Below, in pieces: positions 1 to 8,057 of a stretch of DNA of 64,000 nucleotides; within the stretch, counting starts at the first letter, position 1, and every line of letters starts with the position of its first letter. This stretch comes from Cyanobium sp. M30B3 (GTDB taxonomy: Bacteria > Cyanobacteriota > Cyanobacteriia > PCC-6307 > Cyanobiaceae). The position numbers and the translations under genes were made by a program. The DNA lies in the NCBI GenBank assembly GCA_018399015.1, contig CP073761.1:1860001-1924000 (forward strand), given 5' to 3'. The notes beneath the pieces were generated by a model that saw only the letters and a list, made by a program, of their open reading frames with translations, was not told where the DNA came from and ran no database searches.

Positions 1-2
1 TA

Positions 3-197
3 ATGGTCCATGGCAGTGATGGAATGGTGCCAAGAAGATTTGAGCTTGAAGCACAAGAAGCAAAAGGAGAGAAGCTACTCGCTGGTCGACTTGCAGCGGA
101 TATCGTCTGCTCCATGGACGAGCCGCAGATTCTAATGCTCTATCAGAGACTTTTAGGTATACGGCCCGGAATTCTTGCGGAACGGCTCATCCACTAG
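3..197 (+). CDS. Unrecognised short ORF at the window edge
   Basis: This is a 64-residue reading frame that opens at the window edge and stops in front of the broken integrase. It resembles no family I know. A second short frame overlaps it from base 10, so the coding frame is not certain. The stretch is less GC-rich than most of the window, as expected of accessory DNA. It may be the tail of a gene starting outside the window, or not a gene at all. Confidence 0.2.
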   Translation: MVHGSDGMVPRRFELEAQEAKGEKLLAGRLAADIVCSMDEPQILMLYQRLLGIRPGILAERLIH

Positions 198-343
198 TAT
201 TGAAATGTGTATTAGTTATTGGCCTTAGTCCTCCTGCTTGCTCAATTAGGATCGGGTTAGGTATATCTAATGCAGGGCCAATATTTTCTTGAGGAGCATA
301 GGAAGGATAGATGCCTGGATAGCCGCATAACTCTTTATTGGAC

Positions 344-487
344 GGTTCCGTGAACCAGGGCTGTTGCCTCTAGGCCTTCCGTGAACCAAGCAGGGGTGCT
401 ATCCGGTTGGTTTGGAGAATCCAGTGCTGGCATGGCCTCGAGGCTATATGTGCCTACCCATAGCTCTGGTTCACGGGTCTGTGAACC
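344..487. repeat. Three copies of a short inverted-repeat motif (GTGAACC / GGTTCAC)
   Basis: GGTTC-cgt-GAACC lies at 344-356, a related half (TTCCGTGAACC) near 377-387, and the arms GGTTCAC and GTGAACC at 468-474 and 481-487 with a six-base loop. The last hairpin lies just past the stop of the minus-strand integrase remnant and could end its transcript. The rest of 198-501 shows no convincing gene. Whether these motifs are recombination sites cannot be told from the sequence alone. Confidence 0.45.
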
Positions 488-501
488 ACCTGTTCAGATT
501 G

Positions 502-1105
502 CTACACAAGGTCTGCAGGGCTGCGCACTCCGAGTGGGCCGCGGTTGAGCACATGGGTATAGATCATGGTGGTGCTCACATCCTTGTGGCCCAGGAGCTC
601 CTGGATGGTGCGGATGTCCTGTCCCCGTTCCAGTAGGTGTGTTGCAAAGGAGTGGCGGAACGTATGGCAACTGGCGGCCTTGCTCACTCCGGCTTCCATC
701 ACGGCGTGTTTCACCGCCTTCTGCACCACGCTTGGATCCAGATGATGGCGGCCTTGGGCACCTGATTCCCTGTCGTGCCAGCGATGCTGCTGGGGGAACA
801 CCCATTGCCAGCCCCATTCCCGGCTGGCGTTTGGGACTTTCCGCGCCAGTGCGTAGGGCATTACCACGCTTCCCCACCCAGCGGCCAGGTCGCCATGGTG
901 CAGGCTGCGCACCCTCAGCAGGTGCTCCTGCAGAGCCGGCACCAGGCTCTGGGGCAGCAGGGTGAGCCTGGCGCATGCGGTGAAATCGGAGAAAGCGGCG
1001 CAGCCACTGCTCGTAGGTCTTCACCGTGCGGCGGGCGTAATGGCGGGTTTGCAGCAGTTCGCGATAGCGCTGGATCAGACCGGGTGGCTTGCTTTCTACA
1101 GCCAT
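502..1105 (-). pseudogene. intI: Integron-type tyrosine recombinase (IntI-like), internally deleted and frameshifted
   Basis: The N-terminal part (start codon at 1105) holds the SAM-like core-binding helix, with [20 protein letters not shown]. After about 48 residues the homology jumps, in another frame near base 965, to the C-terminal half of an integron integrase: a segment like [11 protein letters not shown], then [15 protein letters not shown] and the terminal [10 protein letters not shown]. The HxxR pair and the nucleophile Tyr remain. The first catalytic Arg and roughly 130 middle residues are gone, so with the frameshift the enzyme must be dead. It is divergent from the helicase gene at 1189, which is where a cassette array would begin in an integron. 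Assignment rests on characteristic motifs read by eye. Confidence 0.8.
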
Positions 1106-1188
1106 GGCATCAAAAGGAGGGGAATGCCCTACAGAGTTGCCCAACGGATTTGCTACGAATGGTGCAGCGTCCTGCCGGTGCCCCAGCC

Positions 1189-4100
1189 ATGCCTCCGCAG
1201 GATCTCTCTCCCGGCCTATACGACCACCCCCTCAGCGCTGCAGTTCATCAGGCCCTGGCTGGCAGCGAGGACTCCCTGCACCAGCTCCAACCCCTCGACC
1301 CCGCCGAAGCCCCACAGCGTCTGGCCCGCTACCTCCAACAACTGAGCGAGACCGCCCTGGCCTCGTTGCCGGAAGCCCAGCGTCAGCAACAGCAGTTGGC
1401 CCTGGTGAACCAGATCGTGGCCCTGCTCCAGCAGCAAGCACCCAACGCCATCAGCTCGGGCGACCAGCTCCACCCCAGCGCGCGGCTTTTGCAGGAGCTG
1501 CGAGCCGCGCCCCTCCTGCCCAATGAGCCACCGCTGGTCCGCCCCCTGATCCCCCTGGCCGACGGCACCCTGCTGATCAATGCCCCCAGTGAGCCCAGCA
1601 TCGGTCTAGCCCTGCAGGCGGAATGCCCGTCAGCCGATCGCATCGACCTCCTCTGCGCTTTCATCAAGTGGAGCGGGCTGCGCCTGCTGCAGGAGTCGCT
1701 GGCGGCGCACCTGGCGGCCGGCCGGCCCTTGCGGGTGCTCACCACCGTGTACATGGGCGCCACCGACCGCAAGGCGCTCGACTGGCTGGTGGAGCGCGGT
1801 GCCCAGCTGCGCGTCAGCACCGACACGCGCCGCACCCGCCTCCATGCCAAGGCCTGGCTGTTCCACCGCGCCAGCGGCACCAGCACGGCCTACATCGGCT
1901 CGTCGAACCTCTCCTCCGCGGCCCTGGTGGACGGGCTGGAGTGGAACGTACGCCTGGCGGCCCTGGAAACGCCGGCGATGCTGGCCAAGTTCCAGTCCAC
2001 CTTCGATGCCTACTGGGAGGAGGGCGAGTTCGAGCCCTACGCCGCCACCCCAGACGAGCAGGCCCGCATCGACCACCACCTCGCCCGCGCCCGGGGCGAG
2101 GACGACGCCAGCGGCAGCGCCGCGCCGGTGTGGTTCGACCTGCGGCCCTACGCCTACCAGCGCGAGATGCTCGACGCCCTGGCGGCCGAGCGGTCGCTCC
2201 ACCAGCGCTGGCGCAACCTCGTGGTGGCCGCCACCGGCACCGGCAAGACCGTGCTCGCCGCATTCGATGTGGCCCGGTTGCATGCCGACTTCCCCGAGCA
2301 GTTCCCCTCGCCCGAGCCGCCGCCGCTGCTGCTGATCGCCCACCGCAAGGAGATCCTGCTGCAGGCCCTGGCCACCTTCCGCCAGGTGCTGCGCGATCCC
2401 TCCTTCGGCGAGCTCTATGTGGATGGCGAGCTGCCGCGCCAATGGCGGCACGTGTTCGCCTCCGTGCAGTCGCTTGCCCAGCGCGAACTGGCCGAGATCC
2501 CCGCTGATCGCTTCGCGGTGGTGATCGTGGATGAGTTCCACCACGCCGCCGCGAGCAGCTACCGGCGCTGGCTCGATCACCTGCGCCCCCAGCTGCTGCT
2601 CGGCCTCACCGCCACGCCCGAGCGGGCCGACGGACTCGACATCCTCCACTGGTTCGGCGGCCGCATCGCCGCCGAGCTGCGTCTTTGGACCGCCCTCGAT
2701 CAGGGCCTGCTCGCCCCCTTCCACTACTTCGCCGTGGCCGACGCCACCGACCTGTCCGCCCTGGAATGGCGCCGCGGCGGTTACGTGCCCGCCGAGCTCA
2801 GCAGCCTCTACACCGGCGACCACCGCCGCGTGGCGCTGATCCTCAGCGAGCTGGAGAAGGCCGTGGCCGAGCCGCTGCGCATGCGTGCCCTCGGCTTCTG
2901 CGTGAGCGTGGAGCACGCCCGCTTCATGGCCGAGCGCTTCCGCGTCGCCGGCTTTGCCGCCGAGGCCCTTGATGCCTCCACTCCCGCCGACGAACGTCGC
3001 GACGCCCTGCGCCGCCTGCAGGCCGGCAAACTGCAGATCCTCTTCGCCGTCGACCTCCTCAACGAAGGGCTCGACATCCCCGCCATCGACACCGTGCTGC
3101 TGCTGCGTCCCACCGAGAGCGCGGTGGTGTTCCTGCAGCAGCTGGGTCGGGGCTTGCGCCTCTCGCCCGACACCGGCAAGAGCTGCCTCACCGTTTTGGA
3201 TTTCATCGGCCAGCAGCACCGCCGCTTCCGCTTCGACCTGCGCTACCGAGCCCTGCTCGGCTGCAGTCGCCGTCAGCTGCAGGACCATCTCGCGGCGGGG
3301 TTCCCGTTCCTGCCGCCCGGTTGCCGGCTGGTGCTCGATCGGGTGGCGAGCGAGCGGGTGCTTTCCAATCTGCGCCAGTGCCTGCCCGCGCGCCGCCCCC
3401 AGCTGCTGCAGCAGCTGCGCGCCCTGGCCGCTGAGGGGGTGATCGGCCCCGCCAGCGGCCTGGCCGATTGGCTCGACGCCCTGGCCATGGAGCCGGCCGA
3501 CTTCTACGGCATCCGCGGCGCCTCCTTCACCGCCCTGCGGCGCGAGCTGGGCTGGCTCAGAGATGCGCCCCACCCGGAGGAAGAGCGCCTCAGCCGCGCC
3601 ATCGGCTCCGCGCTGCTGCATGGCGACGATCCCGATCGCCTGCGCCGCCTCGCCGCCGCCCTGAGCGCTCCCGCCCCGCCGGAACTGCAGGCCCTGGGCG
3701 AACGCGAGCGGCGTGCGTGGTTGATGCTCACCGTCCAGCTGTTCGGCACCGGCCGCCAGTGGCGACCACTGGAGCACGCCCTGGCCGTGCTCTGGCAGGC
3801 CGGCGCCTGGCGCCAGGAACTGCGCCAGCTGCTGGAGCTGCTGGCTGCCCGTGCCGATCACCGCCTCCACCCCCTGCCCTGGGCGCTGCCGGTGCCGCTG
3901 CGGGTGCATGGCCACTACAGCCGCGCCGAAATCGAAGCCGCCTTTGGCGTGCTCACCGATCACGCCCCCTGGATCCACCGCGAGGGCGTGCTCTGGCACG
4001 AACCCAGCCGGTGCGACCTGCTGTTCGTCACCCTCAGGAAGAGCGAAGCCCTCTTCTCCCCCACCACCCGCTACCGCGACCTGGCCCTCGGGCCTTCGCT

Positions 4101-4359
4101 GTTCCACTGGGAGAGTCAGAGCACCACCACAGCTGCTTCCGCCACCGGGCAGCGGTATGTCCACCACGAGGCCCGTGGGTCGCGGGTGTTGCTGTTTGTG
4201 CGGGAGCAGCGCAAGCAGGGCACGGTCACCGAGCCGTTCGTGTGCCTGGGGTTCGCGCGCTACGAGAGCCATGAAGGCGAACGGCCGATGGCGATTCGCT
4301 GGCGGCTGGAGCGGCAGATCCCGGCGGGGTGGTTAACGGTGATGGGGTTGGCGGTTTGA
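1189..4359 (+). CDS. PLD nuclease / SF2 helicase / DUF3427 protein
   Basis: This is a 1056-residue protein. A phospholipase-D-type domain occupies about residues 120-270, with the HxK signature HAKAWLFHR near 218 followed by GSSNLSSAAL. An SF2 helicase core follows: Walker A ATGTGKT near 347, DEFHH box near 448, LTATPER near 475, and a C-terminal helicase lobe with LNEGLDIP and LQQLGRGLR to about residue 690. The remainder is DUF3427-like and ends IPAGWLTVMGLAV. The ATG at 1189 is chosen because homology-like sequence begins there; the frame stays open upstream through antisense integrase sequence. PLD plus helicase proteins of this kind are common in accessory and defence regions, so a role in cutting or remodelling foreign DNA is an inference. 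Its last codons differ from all the tail copies downstream, suggesting its own 3' end has been altered. Confidence 0.85.
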   Translation: MPPQDLSPGLYDHPLSAAVHQALAGSEDSLHQLQPLDPAEAPQRLARYLQQLSETALASLPEAQRQQQQLALVNQIVALLQQQAPNAISSGDQLHPSARLLQELRAAPLLPNEPPLVRPLIPLADGTLLINAPSEPSIGLALQAECPSADRIDLLCAFIKWSGLRLLQESLAAHLAAGRPLRVLTTVYMGATDRKALDWLVERGAQLRVSTDTRRTRLHAKAWLFHRASGTSTAYIGSSNLSSAALVDGLEWNVRLAALETPAMLAKFQSTFDAYWEEGEFEPYAATPDEQARIDHHLARARGEDDASGSAAPVWFDLRPYAYQREMLDALAAERSLHQRWRNLVVAATGTGKTVLAAFDVARLHADFPEQFPSPEPPPLLLIAHRKEILLQALATFRQVLRDPSFGELYVDGELPRQWRHVFASVQSLAQRELAEIPADRFAVVIVDEFHHAAASSYRRWLDHLRPQLLLGLTATPERADGLDILHWFGGRIAAELRLWTALDQGLLAPFHYFAVADATDLSALEWRRGGYVPAELSSLYTGDHRRVALILSELEKAVAEPLRMRALGFCVSVEHARFMAERFRVAGFAAEALDASTPADERRDALRRLQAGKLQILFAVDLLNEGLDIPAIDTVLLLRPTESAVVFLQQLGRGLRLSPDTGKSCLTVLDFIGQQHRRFRFDLRYRALLGCSRRQLQDHLAAGFPFLPPGCRLVLDRVASERVLSNLRQCLPARRPQLLQQLRALAAEGVIGPASGLADWLDALAMEPADFYGIRGASFTALRRELGWLRDAPHPEEERLSRAIGSALLHGDDPDRLRRLAAALSAPAPPELQALGERERRAWLMLTVQLFGTGRQWRPLEHALAVLWQAGAWRQELRQLLELLAARADHRLHPLPWALPVPLRVHGHYSRAEIEAAFGVLTDHAPWIHREGVLWHEPSRCDLLFVTLRKSEALFSPTTRYRDLALGPSLFHWESQSTTTAASATGQRYVHHEARGSRVLLFVREQRKQGTVTEPFVCLGFARYESHEGERPMAIRWRLERQIPAGWLTVMGLAV

Positions 4360-4369
4360 AGGGGGCATC

Positions 4370-4414
4370 CGGCGAAGATCCGGTGAAGCGATCACTCCCG
4401 ACAGCTGGCCAGCG
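4370..4414. repeat. Left copy of a 45-bp direct repeat bounding the array
   Basis: The first 29 bases are identical to 12926-12954 and the last ten (CTGGCCAGCG, 4405-4414) to 12961-12970, with six differing bases between them. Both copies lie about ten bases after a helicase 3' end (GGCGGTTTGA followed by a G-run). It marks the original downstream flank of the helicase gene and the left limit of the toxin-antitoxin array. Confidence 0.85.
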
Positions 4415-4458
4415 TCTTCCCGCCTAAAATGAATGGAACTTCACTTGGGGCTGACTTG

Positions 4459-4677
4459 ATGAAAGGAGAGCTGACCGCTGTGATTGAACCTGCCCCAGAG
4501 GGTGGCTTCTGGGCGATCTGCCTGGAGATACCAGGCGCTAACGGACAGGGTGAATCCATTGCAGAAGCCAAAGAAGACTTGCAGGCAGCGATAGAGCTTA
4601 TTCTTGAGGATCGTGAAGCTGATATCTGTCGCGGACTTCCTCCAGATGCCGTGCGGATGCCCCTGCAGATTGGATGA
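4459..4677 (+). CDS. hicB: HicB-type antitoxin (module 1)
   Basis: This 72-residue protein has the HicB fold signature: a first strand (ELTAVIEPAPEGGFWAICLE), the PGANGQGES turn, then EAKEDLQAAIELILE. HicB antitoxins bind and block the HicA toxin. I take the ATG at 4459 rather than 4429 because HicB homology starts there. The stop overlaps the hicA start (ATGA at 4674-4677), which indicates translational coupling. It is the first module after the intact helicase and its flank repeat. No C-terminal DNA-binding extension is present, so autoregulation would need another mechanism. Confidence 0.8.
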   Translation: MKGELTAVIEPAPEGGFWAICLEIPGANGQGESIAEAKEDLQAAIELILEDREADICRGLPPDAVRMPLQIG

Positions 4678-4853
4678 AACGCCGCGATCTGGAGCGACGG
4701 CTTCGCATGGCTGGCTGCCTCCTGAAAAGAGAAGGTGCCTCCCATTCCATCTGGATTAATCCTGCCACTGGAGTGAAGGAAGCCATTCCCAGGCACAACG
4801 AGATCAAGGAACCCCTGGCTCGGAAGATCCTCGCCAACCTCGGCGCGAATTAA
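4674..4853 (+). CDS. hicA: HicA-type mRNA interferase toxin (module 1)
   Basis: This is a 59-residue HicA-like protein: an N-terminal helix (KRRDLERRLRMAGC), then REGASHSIW carrying the conserved His of the double-stranded-RNA-binding-like toxin fold, then AIPRHNEIKEPLARKILANLG. Length and motif order fit HicA, which cleaves mRNA and is neutralised by HicB. It overlaps hicB by four bases. The order hicB then hicA is also seen in module 3 (8575-8984). Nothing in the reading frame looks damaged. Confidence 0.8.
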   Translation: MKRRDLERRLRMAGCLLKREGASHSIWINPATGVKEAIPRHNEIKEPLARKILANLGAN

Positions 4854-4872
4854 GACTTCCGCCGACCAGGGC

Positions 4873-5202
4873 TCAGCCATGCAGCACCACGCCGTGGTCG
4901 AGCGCTTCGCGCACGACCGGATCTCCCCCCCGGTAGCGCACCTCAACCTCTTCCGGCCGCCGTACCAGCAGATCCAGCGGGAATCGCACCGGACAGAGAC
5001 GGCGCATTTCCCGGATCTTGGCCAGGTGGCGCCCCTCAAAGGGCATCACCACCAGGATGTCGGCATCAGAATCCCAGCGTCCCTCCCCACGGGCCAAAGA
5101 CCCGAACAGGATCACCTTCTCGGGGGCGTAACACTCCACCAGCTGCCGCGTGAAAGCACGCAGCGCCTCGCGGGTCACCAGAGGGGCTGGGCTTGTGGTC
5201 AT
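4873..5202 (-). CDS. MNT-type nucleotidyltransferase, HEPN partner missing
   Basis: This 109-residue minimal nucleotidyltransferase carries GSLARGEGRWDSDADILVV, that is GS followed by DxD. In MNT/HEPN systems such proteins act as antitoxin by AMPylating or binding the HEPN RNase. It is clearly a paralogue of the MNT at 9654-9977: both contain SDADxLVVMPFEGR and end REALDHGVVL(H/Y)G. In the paralogue the HEPN gene follows within 12 bases. Here the downstream space (4853-4873) holds no HEPN, only the convergent hicA end, so this copy is an orphan. Confidence 0.85.
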   Translation of the reverse strand: MTTSPAPLVTREALRAFTRQLVECYAPEKVILFGSLARGEGRWDSDADILVVMPFEGRHLAKIREMRRLCPVRFPLDLLVRRPEEVEVRYRGGDPVVREALDHGVVLHG

Positions 5203-5237
5203 GGAGCCTCATCATCGCGAATACCTGGAGAACAGGC

Positions 5238-5788
5238 CAGGACGCCGCTGCGCGAGGCGTTGGCGCTGCTCTGGGCCGGTGGGCCCCTGGCGCGAGGAGC
5301 TGCGTCAGCTGCTGGAGCTCCTGTGCGCCCGTGCCGATCACCGCCTCCACCCCCTGCCCTGGGCGCTGCCGATGCCACTGCGTAGGCGTGCTCTGGCACG
5401 AACCCAGCCGGTGCGACCTGCTGTTCATCACCCTCAGCAAGAGCGAAGCCCTCTTCTCCCCCACCACCCGCTACCGCGACCTGGCCCTCGGGCCGTCCCT
5501 CTTCCACTGGGAGAGCCAGAGCACCACCACAGCTGCTTCCGCCACTGGGCAGCGGTATGTCCATCACGAGGCGCGTGGCTCACGGGTGCTGCTGTTTGTG
5601 CGGGAGCAGCGAAAGCAGGGTGCTTTCACCGAGCCGTTCCGCTGCCTGGGGTTCGCGCGGTATGAGAGCCATGTGGGGGAGCGGATCTGGTTTGTCCGAG
5701 AGTGGCGATTCGCTGGCGGCTGGAGCGGGAGATTCCGGCGGCGTGGATGCCCGGCTGTTGCTTGGCATAGCGGCGGGGTTGGCGGTTT
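5238..5788 (+). pseudogene. Helicase 3'-tail copy A
   Basis: This corresponds to about 3770-4359 of the intact helicase gene. It starts without a start codon just after the MNT gene, contains the motif SEALFSPTTRYRDLALGP, and ends in the shared terminus GGCGGGGTTGGCGGTTTGA. An 80-bp deletion between GCG triplets (equivalent to 3903-3982) shifts the frame, and copy B has the same deletion. The first 50 bases resemble copy G more than the intact gene, so A is a mosaic. In the original frame the protein would end at a TAG inside the terminal repeat, unlike the intact gene. Confidence 0.85.
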
Positions 5789-5822
5789 GAATCAGTCAGG
5801 CAGCAGCCGCTAGCGTGTTCCC

Positions 5823-6041
5823 ATGGCTGAATCCCGCATCACCCACAACCCGGCCCAGTGCGGCGGCAAACCCTGCATCCGAGGGATGCGGATCCGCGTG
5901 AGCGATGTGCTTGATCTCTATGCCGCTGGCCTCACACCTGATCAGATCCTCAGCGAGCTTCCTGATCTTGAGCCGGAAGATCTGCAGGCGGCTCTGAGCT
6001 ATGCCGCTCATGAGCTGAATCATCCTGTATTGGTGGCGTGA
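5823..6041 (+). CDS. DUF433 antitoxin
   Basis: This 72-residue protein has the DUF433 signature: RITHNPAQCGGKPCIRGMRIRV, the helix-turn-helix-like stretch VLDLYAAGLTPDQILSELPDL, then EDLQAALSYA. DUF433 proteins form pairs with DUF5615 PIN-like proteins, and that partner follows with a four-base overlap. The gene begins 35 bases after helicase-tail copy A. The frame is complete and undamaged. Confidence 0.88.
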   Translation: MAESRITHNPAQCGGKPCIRGMRIRVSDVLDLYAAGLTPDQILSELPDLEPEDLQAALSYAAHELNHPVLVA

Positions 6042-6310
6042 TTCTCTGGCTTGATGCACAGTTATCGCCCGCTCTGGCGAATTGGATCACTGAGCAATTC
6101 ACCCCGATCCAGGCGCTGCCTGTACGAGAACTGGGCCTCCGCAATGCCGATGACCGGGAGATCTTTGCGCAGGCCCGATCAGCAGGAGCCGTGGTGATGA
6201 CGAAAGATCGCGACTTTCTGCATCTCCTCTTCGAGCAGGGTCCCCCTCCCCAAGTGATCTGGCTCCGCGTGGGGAACAGTTCCAACCAGGCACTTCAAGC
6301 TGTGCTTTAA
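6038..6310 (+). CDS. DUF5615 PIN-like toxin, cut short by a nonsense codon
   Basis: It starts at GTG 6038, overlapping the antitoxin stop. It shows the DUF5615 features LDAQLSPALANWI, a central LGLRNADDREIF, and VVMTKDRDFLHLL with the acidic PIN-type residues. The TAA at 6308-6310 falls inside the usual C-terminal helix: the same frame continues as RTLEQALASLRDGEPWVEVR to a TGA at 6380-6382. So the protein is about 24 residues short and may be weakened or inactive. It is followed directly by tail copy B. Confidence 0.8.
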   Translation: MILWLDAQLSPALANWITEQFTPIQALPVRELGLRNADDREIFAQARSAGAVVMTKDRDFLHLLFEQGPPPQVIWLRVGNSSNQALQAVL

Positions 6311-6387
6311 CGAACCCTTGAGCAGGCGTTGGCCAGCCTTCGTGATGGTGAGCCCTGGGTGGAAGTGCGCTCGTCTGTCTGATGCCT

Positions 6388-6890
6388 GATCCAGCGGTCT
6401 GGCCGATTGGCTCGACGCCCTGGCCATGGACCCGGCCGACTTCTACGGCATCCGCGGCGTGAGCTTCACCGGCCTGCGCCGCGAGCTGGGCTGGCTCAGC
6501 GATGCGCCCCACCCGGAGGAAGAGCGCCTCAGCCGCGCCATCGGCTCCGCGCTGCTGCATGGCGACGATCCCGATCGCCTGCGCGCCCTCGCCGCCGGAG
6601 CTGCACACCCTGGGCGAACGCGAGCGGCGTGCGTGGTTGATGCTCACCGTCCAGCTGTTTGGCGCCAGGAACTGCGCCAGCTGCTGGAGCTGCTGGCTGC
6701 CCGCGCCGATCACCGCCTCCACCCCCTGCCCTGGGCGCTGCCGGTGCCGCTGCGTGGGCGTGCTCTAGCACGAACCCAGCCAGTGCGACCTGCTGTTCGT
6801 CACCCTCAGGAAGAGCGAAGCCCTCTTCTCCCCCACCACCCGCTACCGCGACCTGGCTGTCGGCATCTCTGGGCTTGGCGCGCTACGGAT
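6388..6890 (+). pseudogene. Helicase 3'-tail copy B
   Basis: The copy begins at the equivalent of base 3456 of the intact gene (GGCCGATTGGCTCGACGCCC) and runs with several deletions to the equivalent of about 4255. It contains DPADFYGIRG, HPEEERLSRAIGSALLHG and RKSEALFSPTT. It has the same 80-bp deletion as copy A, an in-frame TAG where the intact gene has TGG, and a missing block after CGCGACCTGGC. It lacks the conserved terminus because the next module (minus-strand nucleotidyltransferase, stop at 6890) cuts it off. Confidence 0.85.
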
Positions 6891-7201
6891 CACGCTGCAT
6901 AAAGAATCTGCTTGTCAGCCTCGATCGAAGCCTTGATATAGGGATTGCGAACCGCGTCTGCCATCACAAGGTCAACTGGGGCCGGGAGTTGCTGGCGAAG
7001 CTCATTCAGCAGACTGAAATACGACTTGTAGAGAGCCCCCGAATCGCAGGGCTGGAATTCCACCAGCAGGTCGATATCGCTCACTCCTGGCTGGTAGTGA
7101 GAGCCCACAACAGAACCGAAGGCATGCAGGCGAGCCACCTGATGGCGGCGGCAGGCCTCGATGATTGCCTTACGTTGATAGGGGGTCAGTGCGATTGCCA
7201 T
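6890..7201 (-). CDS. MNT-type nucleotidyltransferase, second lineage, no HEPN partner
   Basis: This 103-residue protein has FGSVVGSHYQPGVSDIDLLVEF, the GS and DxD motif of minimal nucleotidyltransferases, and ends IEADKQILYAA. It differs from the MNTs at 4873 and 9654 and so came from a separate module. The start at 7201 is preferred over 7228 because the homology-like part begins with TPYQRKAI. No HEPN gene lies downstream: copy B is directly there. The partner has been lost, or the protein works alone. Confidence 0.8.
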   Translation of the reverse strand: MAIALTPYQRKAIIEACRRHQVARLHAFGSVVGSHYQPGVSDIDLLVEFQPCDSGALYKSYFSLLNELRQQLPAPVDLVMADAVRNPYIKASIEADKQILYAA

Positions 7202-7296
7202 GGCCCCATTCTGACCTGCCTTGACCAAGGCGGCCGGATTCGCTGTTGTCTCCGGAGAACGTGGCGGGGCTGCGCGACGTCTGCATCAGCTTCGCA

Positions 7297-7531
7297 GCCG
7301 GGCAGGGCACGGTCACCCAGCCGTTCGTGTGCCTGGGGTTTGCGCGCTACGAAAGCCATGAGAGCGAGCGGATCTGGTTTGTTCAAGAGTGGCGATCCCC
7401 TGGCGCCTGGAGCGGCAGATCCCGGCGGTCTGGCTGCCTGGCTGTTGTGTGGCACACAAGCTGTTGTGTGGCACACCAGCTGTTCTGTGGCTAACGGCGG
7501 GGTTGGCGGTTTGCGGGGGGAAGTCAGCATT
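7297..7531 (+). pseudogene. Helicase 3'-tail copy C
   Basis: This short copy is equivalent to about 4215-4359 of the intact gene: GGCACGGTCACC, then CLGFARYESHESERIWF, then a variant of the terminus, GGCGGGGTTGGCGGTTTGC. A 19-bp unit near the end has been repeated (7441-7497), which breaks the frame. The final TGA of other copies is TGC here. It separates the nucleotidyltransferase (start 7201) from the minus-strand HicAB module. Confidence 0.8.
7441..7497. repeat. 19-bp tandem repeat, about three units, in tail copy C
   Basis: The units are 7441-7459, 7460-7478 and a degenerate one at 7479-7497. The first contains the near-perfect palindrome TTGTGTG-g-CACACAA. Tail copies A, D and G have one diverged version of the unit (GCTGTTGCTTGGCATAGC) at the same place, so this is a local expansion. 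Confidence 0.8.
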
Positions 7532-7763
7532 CCTCGTAGGCCTCAAGAAATACTTCCCTGCTGATTTCCGATTGTCTGAGAATCAACCTCAACGTCGACC
7601 CCTTGATCAACCGATGGTTGGGCATGGTGAGGGGCGTACGCGTGCCATCCTCATTCGTCCGCGCCAGGGCGAAGTGATTTCCTTCTCGGACCAGCTCAAA
7701 TCCCAGCCGCTGCAAAGCCCGCAACACGCGATCCCGAGGCGCGTCGACTGGAAACTTTGGCAT
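7524..7763 (-). CDS. hicA: HicA-type toxin (module 2)
   Basis: This 79-residue HicA-like protein has an N-terminal helix RVLRALQRLGFELVREG, then NHFALAR with the conserved His, and the closing LTMPNHRLIKGSTLRLILRQSEIS. It lies downstream of its antitoxin, with the start next to the hicB stop (7763). The module runs opposite to modules 1 and 3, so its 3' end meets the end of tail copy C. Confidence 0.85.
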   Translation of the reverse strand: MPKFPVDAPRDRVLRALQRLGFELVREGNHFALARTNEDGTRTPLTMPNHRLIKGSTLRLILRQSEISREVFLEAYEEC

Positions 7764-7993
7764 CAGCCGGCCAGTACCGTTTCCGCCAGAAAGACCTCCT
7801 GCACAGGATCATCCTGATCCAGTGAATCAGGGCCGAATGCATCGCGGTGGAAAGCGATCGCCGAGCGCACATCCGCCAGCGCTTCCTCGTAGGTGTCACC
7901 CTGGCCCACAACCACTCCATGGATGCCCAAGGGGTAAGCCACATACCCATCGGCGTGGCGCTCCACAACAACCTTCAGCCGTTGGGATGTCAT
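7763..7993 (-). CDS. hicB: HicB-type antitoxin (module 2)
   Basis: This 76-residue HicB-like protein has LKVVVERHADGYVAYPLGI, then GQGDTYEEALADVRSAIAFH and an acidic tail. It precedes hicA in the transcript and overlaps its start. I prefer the ATG at 7993 (MTSQRLKV); an in-frame ATG at 8005 adds four residues. The upstream side abuts helicase-tail copy D, so its promoter lies within or next to that pseudogene. Confidence 0.82.
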   Translation of the reverse strand: MTSQRLKVVVERHADGYVAYPLGIHGVVVGQGDTYEEALADVRSAIAFHRDAFGPDSLDQDDPVQEVFLAETVLAG

Positions 7994-8057
7994 CGCTGCC
8001 TGCACCTTCTGGTGTGATCGACTCTAGGCGTGGCGGGCCGCAAAGCGCCTCCTCGCC

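Noticed and set aside
1139-1145. GCCCAAC, a match to the inverse core of an integron attachment site, between intI and the helicase
   Set aside because: The seven-base degenerate motif is expected by chance every few hundred bases, and its orientation is opposite to that expected for attI.
1630-4272. An 880-codon open frame on the minus strand
   Set aside because: It is exactly antisense to the helicase gene, in very GC-rich DNA where long antisense frames are common, and its sequence is low-complexity with no domain.
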